Source: Acephala macrosclerotiorum (lineage: Eukaryota > Ascomycota > Leotiomycetes > Helotiales > Mollisiaceae). From it: DNA of 64,000 bases. This document shows, in pieces, positions 31,028 through 44,039 of this stretch. Where the stretch lies: assembly GCA_014904845.1 (NCBI GenBank), contig MU119205.1, positions 744,001 to 808,000 on the forward strand, read 5' to 3'. The notes beneath the pieces were generated by a model that did no database searches, was not told where the DNA came from, and was given only the letters and a program-made list of their open reading frames with translations. The position numbers were made by a program, and so were the translations under genes. Each line of letters begins with the position of its first letter. The stretch's first letter is position 1.

Positions 31028-34000
31028 TCATGCCACTAATTTTAATCCACTCCCATTCTTTCCGACCTCGCAGACACCACAGACCATGCATACTATTCCC
31101 TTGTACTTGGAATGATATTTGCTTCCATCGAAAGCACAAGTCTCAAACGACGTGCCAGAATAGATAGGTGTATGTGAAGCAGCACAGATGTCGAACTCGG
31201 CGAACTGGTCGAACTCAATCTCGTGGGCATCATTTGGATTGCGCTCGCATTGAGCCTTGATCTTCCGTGCCTACAATATTGTCAGTACATAGTACATATC
31301 TAGATTGGGACATTAAAGACAACTGCTACTCACATTGTCGAGCATCTTGGTGGCCCCGCCGTTGGCAATCATTCTGTTGGCAAAGCTCAAGGCGGAGTTG
31401 TAGTTCTTATTTTGGTAGGCCAACTTCATTGCACTCGTAAGGGCGATTTGCCTATGAGGCACTTCGAGTTTGGGAATAGTGAAGTAAGCGGCGAGTTCAA
31501 GACTTCGCTTGAGCTTCTCTGGAGATTTAGCAACCTCGGCATCGGCACCGAGTTTCCGCCGTGACAACTCGATGGCCATGGCGATGGTATACTCGCATGC
31601 TGATGTGATGAGCTTCTTGGCCTCTTCAACCTCGGCAGCAGTGGACACAGCATTGACAAGAAGAGTATGGAGAATGCCAGTGAAAATGGTGGCACCGTCT
31701 TCAAGCTTGTTGGTTCGCATAGCTGTATAGCCTTTTTGCAAATCGTCGGTAGCCAACGACTCGATGTCTCGTGGAATGATTGGGAGGACTTTTCGGGGAT
31801 CAGTTTCGTCCACGGTTCGTCGGACGTAATTGATTAATGGTGGAAGGCCGGTGGAGGCAGGGAGATAGGTCTTCGTAGCCTGGTAGACTTCCAGGAAACG
31901 GGGTTTCAGTGGCGCAAAATTGACCGCACCAAGTTGTCTGTTCAAGAGCTGCATCGCTGTCTCAAACGATCCCGCGGCCACGTGATCCGCAGCAATTGGC
32001 GAGTTTCTGGCCCAGAGATCTGCTTCACTGCTGCCAGCACCAGCTTCTGCACTGTCAACATTCACGAAGTCACTCTCGACTTCTGGAACGATATCATCAC
32101 CCATATCCCAGCCAGCAGCATCCTCGTCCTCCTCTGCATCGATGAGATTGCCGTTTCGCTTCGCAGCATCGTCCTCACCAGCGTCATCAAAGCCGAAGCT
32201 GTTGGAGGTAGCGGCAGGCTCATCCTCCAACGACAATCCTTCGACCTGGCCAAGCAGTGCCTTCTCGAAGAATGATTGCGAAGTTGCCTTAGTGGGCCAG
32301 TTGGCTTTGAAGGTTGAGACAACTGGCTTCGGCGGTGAGAGTGGCGAGCCGATTGCGGGAAGAGAAATCTGTTCTTCTGTGAGTCCAGTTGCTTCCAAGA
32401 TTGATTCGCATTCCTCATCTAAGCCATGCGACTTCGCGGTCATATAGGCAAGCGGGTCTGGAGAATATTAGCATGGTATGTCAATCACGATTGGAAAGAA
32501 CTCACAGAGATCGATCTCCTTGAACATGGCAATCCGGTCTGTGACATCACCAAGATATAGCGCATTTTGAAAGCGAGCAGTGAAATCACCACGATGCTCA
32601 GCAATCTTGGCCATTCTGGTAAGCTTTGCTTCGTCGCCGGTAGCAAGGTAAAGGAAGGATAACTTGTCGAATTGTCTCAACTTTTGGTATGCCATCTCGA
32701 CAATTTGGTGGTTGCCATGAGCAAGGGCCTCGGTGGTCAGTCTTGACCAGAGCTTCGGTCTGTCCAATTGCTTGGCCATCTCAACAGCAACATCAAGATT
32801 TCCACACTCGATTGCGAGCTCAAACCGGGTCTGTGGATCTTGGACGAATTGCAGAGCAATCTCGGGGTATCCCTTCTTTTGCAGATATGAGATGATGCTT
32901 TGACCCACAAGACTGGAGTTTTTGATGATTGACAACATCTCCTCATAATTCCGCTTGACAAGGGCAAGCTTGAATCTATATTCCGTGGGATCGATGTTCA
33001 GGATCTTGGGCTTCGCGCTTCGATCTAGACAGTAGACAGTACGAGCCTTGACACGAACGAGATAAACTGTTTGATCGAGAGTTCGTACAATACCGTTGTC
33101 GCCGTTCAACAGCGTGTACTTAATGTGGTTGAGCGTTGAGTACAGCAGGACACCAGCATCATCCCAAGTCGCGCTCTTGATTCTGATGGTCTCATGGAGT
33201 GTGCTGACTTGCTCAAGAGTCTTCGTTACGATCGTGACGTTGTGCTTGCTCAAAAGCGCAGCATACAATCCGTCATTCGACCAGACAACGTACTTGACTC
33301 CAGCAACAGCCAACTCTGCAACCGCCTTCTTTTGCTGGATATCATAGAGATGAACGGCGGTGGGTGTAATTAGGAGAAGGTTGCCGGTTCCACCGAAATA
33401 GATGTCGGTTGTTCCGGTAGGGGGTTTGATGGTCTTGGTCGTTGAGTTTGCGAGGTCTTTAATGTCGATTTGCTGATTCGAGGCGTTAAAAACAGCAAAC
33501 CGATTTCGGGCAACGAAGACAGCGGAGTTGCCTTGGCCACGCTTGGTGTCAGTAGCATCCATAGAACCAGATCCATCTCGTGGAAGGTTGATGAGCTCAT
33601 AAGAGCCGCCATCGGCTGGTGAGGTGACAAGGATAGCTCTTTCGGCAGGGTTGTAAGACAGAGACCGGGGTGGGACCCAAGGACTTCCCAGCTTCTTCAA
33701 AGTCAATAGAGTCGGGCTCTCGATATTCTTCTGGAAATCGTAAGATCGAACGTGCTTCTCCTTGGTGATGAAGAAGAGGTTGTTCTGGTAGAAAGCGGAT
33801 GCAGGGCGTTCTCGCTCAAGTTTGAATACCATTACACCATTGTCGTGTCCAGCCGCAAATAAATTGATCTCAGGATGAGCTGCGATGACCCAGAAACGAT
33901 CATTCTCTCGCTTGAATGATTGCACCGACGTGCGCTTATTGAGATCCCATACTCGGATAGTCTTGTCCTCGCCGACTGAAAGAATCAAATCCTGGTGAGG

Positions 34001-34969
34001 ATGGAACAAACAGCCTGAAGCATTTTGGAAATGACCTCGACAAGTATCGACCTCCCATGCCTTGGTCTCACTCATCCTCCATAGCTTCACGAGTCTGTCA
34101 TCACCGGCCGAAACAATAAGAGGTAGGGTGGGATGGAATGCTACCCAATTCACACCTCTGTCGTGTCCTTCGAGCACAAACTTGACCACCGCATCGGTAT
34201 TACCGAACATGTCCGCCTGATTTTGGTTTCCTCGCGACATCTGGTCTTCGAAAGTCATGGAAGTCGGAGCTGAGTGCTTCTTTCGCAGTCCTGAGATATC
34301 CCACACACGTACCGACTGGTCCAAGGAGGCAGATACAACTAAGTCGTCCTTCGGGTGGAATTGAGCGCACATAGTGTAATGATTATGACCCGTCATAGTA
34401 CATACTATGAAAACGATTAGCACATATTGTCAATTTGATTTTCCCATACTAACTCAGAGATCTGTTCTGCCAATTCCATATTCTAATAGTTTGGTCGTCC
34501 GAGCTGGAAATGATCCAAGGAAGCTCATGATGGAAGAAGACAGTGCGAACATAGTCTAGATGGCCATTCAAGGTGAAAAGACATCTGCGAGTCTGATACG
34601 ACCAGACCTTGATCTTGTAATCATCTCCACCGGAAACGAAGAGGGGTTGTGTTTTGTGGAAGTCGATTCCTCGGACGGGTCCATCATGTTCCTCGAATCG
34701 ATCAATCAAAGTTCCCATGCGGTAGTCCCACAATTGGATGGTGGAGGAGTGTAAGGAAACGAGAATCCATGGTCTGCAGATTATCAGTTCTGAATGCGCA
34801 TGCGCTTAGGGGTCGCGGGGCGGACCTTTTGGGATGGAAAGCAATGCCCTTTGCTCTTGAGGACTTCGACTCGAACTGCCACACAGATCAGAACCGCACA
34901 AGATTTCTGTTAACCATTCCAAATTGGTCATACCTTTGTGAGCATATTAGGAGAAGAGGAGGACGCCAT
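31028..34969 (-). CDS. cop1: coatomer subunit alpha (COPI, Cop1/Ret1)
   Basis: Scaffold of the COPI coat that returns cargo from Golgi to ER. Six exons: 34934-34969, 34826-34875, 34454-34773, 32506-34404, 31334-32457 and 31028-31270; 1223 aa. Exon 1 encodes only [12 protein letters not shown]. The next two join [16 protein letters not shown] to [21 protein letters not shown]. Seven N-terminal WD40 repeats (about 1-330) include [54 protein letters not shown] and [13 protein letters not shown]. These bind dilysine K-K-x-x cargo signals. The coatomer WD-associated region and a C-terminal domain follow, ending [19 protein letters not shown] and [12 protein letters not shown]. Small introns (49-63 nt) all have GT-AG ends. 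Transcribed away from UGGT. Confidence 0.95.
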
Positions 34970-35473
34970 CTTGACCAACGTTGCGAGAGACGTGATCTGC
35001 TATCCTTCGCGCATGAAGGATGGCAGATGGCAGATGGTTGTAGTAGTCGAGTTTTACCCTCTGCTAGTTTCAGACGCGCTGTCACAAAGAGTATTAGAGG
35101 GTACGTGGAGGACAAGGTGAAGCTCGACAGCTGGTGGAATTGTGTTCTTGAGATGCCACTTTGTGGACACGGCGGTCTCTGAAAAAGGCCGAAATATTAG
35201 GCGAAAACTCAGGCACCAACAAGCTTCAGAGCTCCAGCTCGGCTTTGCAATGTGGCCAGAACGGCGTCATGGAGAAAATATTCAGCCTTGCTTAGATCGT
35301 TTTCGCAGATTCCTGTACAATAGAAGACTATGACTATTTTCACTTTACCTTGACAGAAGTGCAGAAGCTTCCTTCCGCTGGCGGATAACAGGGTTCGTCA
35401 TTAGCAACATTCAGTGTTCTCTCCTCGCCCCTGAGTGCATACTGTTGTCTGTCAATTGAGCAACTACAGGAAT
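34970..35473. promoter_or_regulatory. divergent promoter, coatomer alpha / UGGT
   Basis: 504 nt separating two secretory-pathway genes. No unfolded-protein-response element could be identified with confidence. Shared regulation is inference from the arrangement. Confidence 0.4.
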
Positions 35474-38400
35474 ATGGGATCTTTCAGCTTGCCATGGGGT
35501 CTCACTGGAGCTCTGCTAGCCACGACATACCTCCATTCCATATGTGTTTCTGCAGCTCCATCTATAAATGTGGGGTTGAAGACGAGCTTCTTTTCTGCTC
35601 CGTACCTCGTGGAGTTACTGTAAGCCATCCGAAAGCATGATGCAATTAAATCCTGACATTGAATAGAGAGACTGCTGCAGATGAGAATGCAACATCCTAC
35701 TTCCCCCTCCTCGATCGAATTGCCGACGGCTATTTCTCCAAAGCTTCCACTGAGAAAGAGCTATATGATCAATTTGTCCAGCTTCTCAAAGACGATGGCC
35801 ATATGCAAGCAGAGAGCTTGTCTTCATACAAGTTTGCACTTTCTATGCGGTCACTAGCACCACGCATTGAAGCGCACTACCAATACTACCATACAGCTGC
35901 AGAACCGTCGTTGAAAGCTGAACAGGATACATCTTGCCCTGTCTGGGTATTGTTCGATGGCAAACAATACTGCTCTCCGTCCCTAAAGGATGCACGTGGG
36001 GATGTGAATGCCGAATCGTATGTATTCGGCTCCATTTCGAAGAATAATGGCTGACCTATTGTTCAGACAGACACAAGAACTCCAGTTCGACCGTGTTATA
36101 GGCAACCTCTCAGCGCCGGCCTCCATTCTCTATGCTGATATCACCTCCTCAACGTTCGGCAAGTTTCACAAGACTTTGGTCAAGACTGCCCGTGAAGGAA
36201 AGACATCCTACCGTGTTCGTCATAGAAAACCTCTGGATGCTGAGCCGAAGCCCCTGATCATACCCGGATACGGTGTCGAGCTGGCCCTCAAAAGGACCGA
36301 CTACATTGTCATTGATGATAGGGAAGATAACGCAGAGTCGGAGCCCAGTGCAGTACCTGAAAAGGAAGTAAAATTTGAAGATGAGGAACTCGCCGACCTC
36401 AAACCCTTGTCTACCTCTGAAGTTTTCTCTCTTGCTGTGAAGGCTTCGAGTTTTATTATGCAGAGTGGAGCTCCACTGGATACTCTTGTGAAGCTATCGC
36501 AAGACTTTCCTAAATATTCTAGCGCTATAGCTTCTCACAATGCTACCAAGGACTTTCTTGCCGAACACGAGTACAATCGCGGTCAGCTAGTTCCAGCAGG
36601 GTACAATATCTTGTGGCTGAATGGGCTTCAATTAATTGAGCGACAAATCGAAGCATTGGATCTTCTTGACCTTGTGCGAAAGGAGCGTAAGCTCATCAAT
36701 GGTGTCAAAGATCTTGGTTTGACGGGCCCCGAGGCAATTCAACTGATCGCTCATAACGAGATTGCATCTGTGAAAGGAGAAGGCGATGTCCAAAGATTTG
36801 ATTGGAGAGACGAGATCGAAGGTGGCAATGTGATCATCTGGATGAACGATCTCGAGAAAGACAAGCGCTACGCTGTCTGGCCTACGCATCTCACAGCGGT
36901 ACGTAAATTGTTTGGACTTACTTCTTGATGCTAATTTGCTTAGTTCCTTCAACGGACATATCCTGGGCAACTACCAACGGTCCGCAGAGATTCGTTCAAT
37001 CTAGTTCTTCCTGTAGACTTCACCGATCCACAAGACGTGTCGATGATAGTAGAGACCCTTCTCAGTTTCGTGAAGAGAAAGCTTACCATCCGAATTGGAC
37101 TTGTACCAATCACCCAGACGATTCATCAAGTTGAGCAAGCCAGAGTGGTTTATCATCTGACAGATACATATGGATTGCAAGCCGCTCTTGCCTACCTGGA
37201 AACCTCACACGCGTCAAAGAAGCTCTCTGCGCCTAGCAAATCAACTTTCAATACCGTTGTTGAAGGCCGCAAGGTCCGAATTGATAAGGTTCCAAGATCC
37301 GTGGAGGAAATGCTTAAATCCGAGGATTATCAGAATCAAATCAAGGCCTCTCAACAATGGAGCCGGAGACTCTCAGCCGGCAGCAAAATTCCACCGATGT
37401 TTGTGGATGGTGCGGCACTCCCTCGCGATGAAAACTGGCTCCAGACCATGAGCCAACGAGTTAATGCTGATCTCCAGACAATTCAGCAGGCCATTTTCAC
37501 AGAGACATTTGATGCTGATTCATGGTTGCCCGGGCATTTCCTGGTGCAAGCATCAACTCGAAGGAACTCTTTGATTGTGCCCGAGGATGAAAAGACACTC
37601 AAGGTCTTCGATGTCAACAAGCTTCTCGGGGATGATCAAGATTCATTCAATAAGCTGCCTTACATGAAGGCTGATCTTTCGTTGCCGAAAAATGACTGGG
37701 CTCACTTAATCGTCGTTGCTGACCTGGAGTCCGAAGCTGGCGTGAAACTTCTTGCTACAGCAGCTGCTTCACAAGAGGCTAACCCCTCTGTCGAAGTTGT
37801 GATCTTGCACAATCCATCTTCAGCGTCTGCAACTTCTGGCCTCAGCACTGATCTGTTTGCATATATCCGAGATCACTCTTTTCAGCCATTACCAGACGTG
37901 ACTGAGCTGATGGCAATTCTTTCCAACGAGGGGTCGTCCTCTGATGCAATTCATGACGCAAACGCTTATTGGCATTCCTACAACTCGATCATTAGATCAC
38001 TTGCTTTGAGGCCAGGTGAAAATGCTCTTCTACTGAATGGTCGTCTCGTTGGCCCTATTCCAGAAACCTCAGAATTCGATACCGAAGATTTTGACCAACT
38101 TCTGTCATACGAGCGCTCCAAGCGTATAACTCCAACCTATACAGCTATGGAGGCGCTTGGATTGGCAGAAAAGATCGTTGATCCGCTCTCGGCCGCGAAA
38201 GTCTCCTCCATAGTGTCCATTTCTACCATGTCGGACACACCGGAAGGGATCTTCGAACAAGCCTCAACCCTTAGAATGGGACAATTCCACATCTGGAACT
38301 CCTCGCATACAGTGATTGAGACTGGTGATGCTTCGACAGCTTCGATACAGATCACAGCTCTCTTGGATCCTGCTAGCGAAACCGGACAGCGATGGGTCCC

Positions 38401-40069
38401 CCTCTTGAAAGTGCTTTCCGAGCTCGACAGCGTCTACACCAAAATTTTCTTGAATCCAAAAGAACGCTTGCAAGAGTTGCCAGTAAAGCGATTTTACAGA
38501 TACGTCTTGGACTCAAAACCTACTTTCGATGAGGCCGGAGCACTGCAACCGCTTGGTGCCACTTTCAGCGGTGTTCCACAAGAGGCTTTATTGACAGTTG
38601 GTCTCGACATTCCACCTGCATGGCTCGTTGCACCAAAAGTCTCGATTTATGACTTGGACAATATCAAGCTGAGTTCTATCAAGACCGATGTCGAAGCATT
38701 ATACGAGTTGGAGAACATCCTTATTGAGGGCCACTCCCGGGAGATTCCAGCTGGTCAGGCTCCTCGTGGTGCACAGCTTGTTCTTGGGACAGAACGAGAC
38801 CCCCACACCGCGGACACGATCATCATGGCCAATCTAGGATATTTCCAATTCAAGGCTAACCCGGGCTTCTACAAGATTGGCCTTCAAGAAGGCCGTAGCT
38901 CAGAGATCTTCAACATTGACAGTATCGGATCTCTGGGCTGGAGTCCGGTACCAGGCGATGAAAGCACGGAGGTTGTCTTGATGAGCTTCAAGGGAACTAC
39001 TCTTTATCCACGCCTTTCGCGGAAGGCCGGTATGGAGACCGAAGATGTCCTGGAGGCGAAGACAGAAGGTGAGATGGACTTCATGTCCCGAGGCCTCAAG
39101 TTTGCTCAAGGGTTCTTGGGTGGCAAAGGCCAAACAGTTGCTGAGAAGGAGGAGCAAGCAGAGATCAACATTTTCTCAGTTGCAAGTGGTCACCTCTACG
39201 AGCGCATGCTGAATATCATGATGGTCAGCGTGATGAAGCACACGAAGCACACCGTCAAATTCTGGTTCATCGAGCAGTTCCTGTCGCCATCATTCAAGGA
39301 TTTCATCCCATACCTCGCTGCTGAATATGGCTTCAAGTATGAAATGGTTACGTACAAATGGCCTCATTGGCTTCGCGCACAGACGGAGAAGCAACGAGAG
39401 ATCTGGGGCTATAAGATTCTCTTCCTCGATGTTCTCTTCCCTCTCTCCCTCGACAAAGTCATCTTCGTCGACGCCGACCAAATTGTTCGTACAGATATGA
39501 TCGAGCTAGTTAACCACGATCTCAAGGATGCTCCCTATGGCTTCACACCAATGTGCGACAGTAGAACGGAGATGGAAGGCTTCCGTTTCTGGAAACAAGG
39601 ATACTGGGAGAAGTTCCTTCGAGGTCTGCCATACCATATCTCCGCCCTCTATGTCGTTGATCTGGTCCGCTTCAGACAATTGGCAGCAGGAGACAGACTG
39701 AGACAGCAATACCACCAGCTCTCTGCTGATCCCAACAGTCTTTCGAACTTGGATCAAGATTTGCCGAACCACATGCAATCTATCCTCCCGATTCACAGCC
39801 TGCCGCAAGAATGGCTGTGGTGCGAGACATGGTGTAGTGACGAAGCACTGAAGGAAGCGAAGACGATCGACCTGTGCAACAATCCTTTGACCAAAGAGCC
39901 GAAGCTCGACAGAGCCAGAAGACAGGTGCCTGAATGGACAGTGTACGATGACGAGATTGCGGCTGTGGATAAGAAGCGGAAGGGGTTGAATGGTGCGGCG
40001 AAGAATACCAAGAGTAGAACATTTGAGGAACCGAAGGCAAGCACGGCGTCAAAGAAGGATGAGCTATAG
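35474..40069 (+). CDS. UDP-glucose:glycoprotein glucosyltransferase (UGGT)
   Basis: ER-lumen folding sensor that reglucosylates misfolded N-glycoproteins so that calnexin rebinds them. Exons 35474-35619, 35667-36017, 36067-36898 and 36944-40069 are separated by introns of 47, 49 and 45 nt; 1484 aa, the usual size. It starts with a signal peptide (MGSFSLPWGLTGALLATTYL, cleavage likely near VSAAPS). A long array of thioredoxin-like and beta domains follows. The C-terminal GT24 catalytic domain contains INIFSVASGHLYERMLNIMM, VKFWFIEQFLSPSFK, KVIFVDADQIVRTDM (D-A-D metal site), PYGFTPMCDSRTEMEGFRFW, SLSNLDQDLPNHMQ and LPQEWLWCETWC. The protein ends KKDEL, an ER-retrieval signal. The first intron removes a stop within the open frame and joins VELL to ETAADEN. 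Confidence 0.95.
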
Positions 40070-40702
40070 ATCTCAACTCTGGATTTGAGGTGAAGGAAGA
40101 AAAGAAATATGTATGTGTATGATACAGTAATGATAGATTTCGAATGAGGCCCTCGGGCTAGTGACTAGATGGGATATTTTCTTGCCCTGGGAATTTTGTA
40201 TCGTGTTCTAAATTTCTGTGCCATGGTTTCAAACTTGTTGCCCCTGTCGCTTAGCGTCACCAAGACCTCCTGAATATCAACGTTTGAGCGAAAATCAGGG
40301 GATTTGAAGCAAATTGAGACGAATTCAGCCAAACAAAAAGGACTCCTTGATCAATTTGAATCGCTCTGGCAGGTGAAAGGTGGCAAAAGAAGCAGGGTGG
40401 ACGAACGCAGGACATTGAAAGGAAAATGATGCTATTCTTTGTCTCTGGCCGGAACTGCTGCGGACATTTCTATGTTGCTGTCTGTGAAACCTGACAAGAA
40501 TCCATTATCATAGCATCATGTTGCTTATGGATGGCTTGAATAAAATTTCATGCCGTGGAAGTAAAATTAGGCTAAATTAGTACAGGAGGCGTTTCAGTTG
40601 GGGTCGAGTCATTAGATCACGTATGAAGGAATCTTCATAGCACAAAGCAGCCATTTTTTGCAGTCCAAGAAATGAAATGCATCAATTATTCAATGGACAT
40701 CT
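40070..40702. other. convergent intergenic region
   Basis: 633 nt between the 3' ends of UGGT and cluster gene A. No gene seen; this is the left border of the paralog cluster. Confidence 0.4.
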
Positions 40703-42566
40703 CTAGTGGGTGATCTCGCTGCTCGTTTCATTCCCTCTCCTTCGTTTAGTTGTGTGATCATCCACCACCTCCGCTTCCTCCTCATCTTCATCTTCGAGGC
40801 CGTGCTTTCTCTTGTTGTCGGGCAACGATTCATTAAGGAGCTTTTTGATATCTCCAAACTTCCTTGCCTGAGACTTGCACTCGATCTTGGATCGAGTGGA
40901 ATTGCCAACTTGATCTTTCTTCAGCTTCTCGAATGTCTTGCGGTGATGCACAATGCTCCCGTCGTCGTTCAGCTTCGAAGTTCGTGCAATTCTCGTGCCA
41001 GCCTCTTGTGTGACGCCATCAAAATTCTCGTTAAGGTCCTTGGCTATCTTTTCCCAATCCACCTTATTAGCCTTGACCCCAGGCAAGGCCAACTCTCGCT
41101 CGACCAGAGTCTTCAAAAAGTCCTTCTCCGTTTCTGTCCAAGGAAGCGGTTGTTCCATAGCCTTCAACTTAGTCCGCCTCATCCATTGATCCCTAGCCTT
41201 GTTCAACGCAGAGATGTCCAGCTGATCATACCAGTTGAACTCCTGAATATGTGGATAGATACGAACATCGAGTCTGCCCTTGTTTGCTGTATCTTCTCGG
41301 AACATGAAAAATTTGCTAGGGTCAACTTTGCCTTTGACTGCAGGTTTGGTATCTGTACTCTCGTAATGGCCCACTGTCCCCGAGCAGCGGGCGCTTGGGC
41401 TTTTGTGCCTTCTGGGATCTCGCGAGGTTGGAAGATGAGCTCGGCATTATCTCCGTCGTCCGCCTGGTGGCGTCTGCCGCGTGCGCTTGAGGATTGCGGC
41501 CCCCGACTGGTACCAATGCCACGGCTTCGAACCGCTTTAATACCACCACCGCCGCTTCCACCGCTTCCATTGCAAGGATCTCCACTACTAGGATCCCCGT
41601 GAATATCTCCAGAACCACCCCCATTTCCAGCATCTCCATCACCACTATCGCCGCCATCACCATTATCAGTATCCGGTGGGTACGACGAGGCTGGAGGTGT
41701 TCGGGCGCGCTGAGGGACGATCAGCGTTTGCATCGTCGCGTTGACATAGCTGGAAGGCTGCCCGGGAAGACGTCTGTCCTGGCCCTGGGTGGTTGCACGC
41801 TCGTGGAATTGAGTTTGAGTCATCCATGGTTCCTCCAAGATGGAATTGAGGATGCTGTACCATGGAGACACTTGGCGCAGAGGTGCTCGGATCTCTTGGT
41901 CGTCTTCGGCCCCTGGGTGTTCAGCATCGTAAACGAGTGCGTCAACCAAGTGGGCGACGCGTTGCCCAGCCTCTGCTGCTGCGGAGTATCGCTCGAGCAC
42001 AGCAGAAAGACCAATAATGCTCTCAACCGGTTGATGGTTGATATGCAGAAAGGCAGTGACCGAAACCACGGCGATGGCAACATGGTTTTGTAAAGGAACT
42101 CCAGCAAGGATTGTACCCTCTGCCCCAACTGTATGGCCCTCGACGAAGGGAACTTGATTACCCCAGGGCATTTTGATTGCTCTGCACTCGGGGCAGTAGA
42201 CACCAAGCTGGTGTTCCTCCTTATTAGCGCAATAAAGCTCATCTTGTGTCGGAACGATAGGACTACGGAACATTGCAGGCAAGGGAGGTGTGGTGGTTCT
42301 AGGCTCCTGGCGCTCTCTCCGTCTCTTCTCCTTATCCTCCTTGTCCTTCCTTGCCCGATATTGTTCGATTGATACATCGTCCAAAGCTTTCGACGAGGAT
42401 CCGGAGGAAGCTTGGGAGTCGGCGGAGGGCGAGGAAGAGGGAGGTTCGGAAGGGTCGGAGGACTGTTTGAGAGCTGATATTAGCGTATGTAACATGATTT
42501 ACAAAATTGGTTTTTTACCGATGGGCTTTTGGTTGCACCTGCAACTGCGCGCTGTTTTCCAGACAT
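40703..42566 (-). CDS. cluster gene A: C-H-C-C / SANT-like protein, one-base frame break
   Basis: A short first exon (42539-42566) joins 42473 by a 65-nt intron (GTGCAA donor, TAATATCAG end). This is the phase-consistent choice; a GTAAAA donor 22 nt later would break the frame. The protein then has a Ser-rich segment and the motif LYCANKEEHQLGVYCPECR (C-x5-H-x5-C-x2-C), then KMPWG. EAGQRVAHLVDAL and a Gly/Asp-rich linker follow. At GQW (41371-41373) one base seems missing from a three-G run. The next frame continues HYESTDTKPAVKGK, DPSKFFMFRED, VRIYPHIQEFNW and ISALNKARDQW, then PLPWTETEKDFLKTLVEREL with VDWEKIAKDLNENFDGV (SANT-like). The tail has basic KRK and KRRR patches and an acidic run. 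About 599 aa if the frame is joined. No known family recognised; likely nuclear (inference). Confidence 0.6.
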
Positions 42567-44039
42567 CTTGATAATCTAAGTAGATATGTCAGTAAGTCTA
42601 ATGTCAGTCGTCAAGCGCAGGTGCAGGAATGAAGAGTAGAGGCAAGTAGGAGCAGTGAGGTAGGAGAAGTTTACGGAAGACGGCAGTAAGTAGACAGGCT
42701 GAAGGACATGTACCCCTAAGCGCAACAGTAATTTCAAGACCGTTCGTGATTTTGCAGATGCTTTCTTGTGGTAACAACTAAAGACAGGTGTAGGCAGGAA
42801 TGAAGGGGAAGAGGAAGGGGAGGGGAAGGGGAAGATGTGACTTGTTCTAAGACAAGCGCAATAGGTGAGGATGGTAGCGCGGGAGTTCAAAGCCATAAGC
42901 CAGAGCACGGAAAGAAAAGGGGGTAGGCCAAGGATTCGGGGACACAGCGCGCATACCTGGAGGCTCTTTTAAAGGTCTCGTGTGTTCTTTGATGTGCCGA
43001 GTTGACAGCTTTGCAAATATACGGGGTGCTTGAAGTATTCGAGACGCTTTGCGAATGCTGAACGAGCTGCGAGTCTGCAGAACACGAAATGTTTAGCGCA
43101 AGCTTGCATAAGTTGAAGATTGACATCGTATTTACATACCCTGAAGTATCAATGACTACTAAGGAATTTAATTGAGTTGCGAAGAAGTATTGTTGAAGAG
43201 TTTGGTTGTTGGAAGAGTAGATCTCGAGCTCTCTGGTTATGCGGTCTGATGGTCATTGGAACGAGGAGGGATTAAATATGCGAGGAGGCTGCCCACCCCT
43301 ACTATAATTCTAGCTAAAGAAGTTCGGATGATCCAAGCTCGAAAGTCGATTCACCAGCGATGTATCACTTTTGGAGCAGTTTGTTCTTCTGATATTAATA
43401 TAACCTACAGCGGATCTACTTTTTGTACAGTGTTATATAAAGCACTACAGTACGTGAAACTTTTACAGACTCAGTATTTAACGTACATCATTGTAACTAA
43501 CCTCTATCTTCTCTAAGGATTAGAAAAATTATGCGCAGCGATGTTTGATTCGCCATGTGTTGCCGCAATACCCTGTGTAAGACAGACGACGAGATACGCC
43601 GCTAGGTTTTAACGCCATGAGACTTGATTAATCTAATAGACTCTAAACAATCCAGTTGCATGTAGAAATTTAGTGCGAATATTACGCTCAATTTGTAAAT
43701 CGCGACAATATGGTCGAAGTGAACCGTCGTCAATTTGCTCCCACCGACCTAGACCCTTAAATAACACTTGAAGAAGAAGATGACAAGCTTCACGCTTAGA
43801 GTAGGGAAGATCTAGTAGCATGGAGAGTTTCGCCAACGTGGCATTGAATCCCAAGAACCAATTGTGGAAGTCTAGCCAGAGCTGAGTGTCTAATAATACG
43901 AAATGGGCCATCCGTCCATGCTGTTTGACCGTCAACCCACTGTCGTTCTACTTTATCATAAATTGGGGAGTAGTCGCTCGGTATTGTGGTAATCCGGTGC
44001 TTCGGTCTCAAATGCCGGACTAGATCGTTCAAAAGGCCA
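42567..44039. other. intergenic; decayed unrecognised reading frames at 43633-44032 (minus)
   Basis: The left part is the leader and promoter of gene A. On the minus strand two overlapping frames, 43796-44032 (HLRPKHRITTIPSDYSPIYD) and 43633-43935 (LWLDFHNWFLGFNATL, LLDLPYSKREACHLLL), read like one protein with a frame change between them. I cannot identify it. It lies directly downstream of the decayed cluster paralog and may belong to it. Confidence 0.35.

Noticed and set aside
40706..41602. 298-codon plus-strand open frame
   Set aside because: It is antisense to gene A, whose conserved family blocks are on the minus strand; no start context or domain on the plus strand.
41494..42093. 199-codon plus-strand open frame
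   Set aside because: Antisense shadow of the Gly-rich linker region of gene A.
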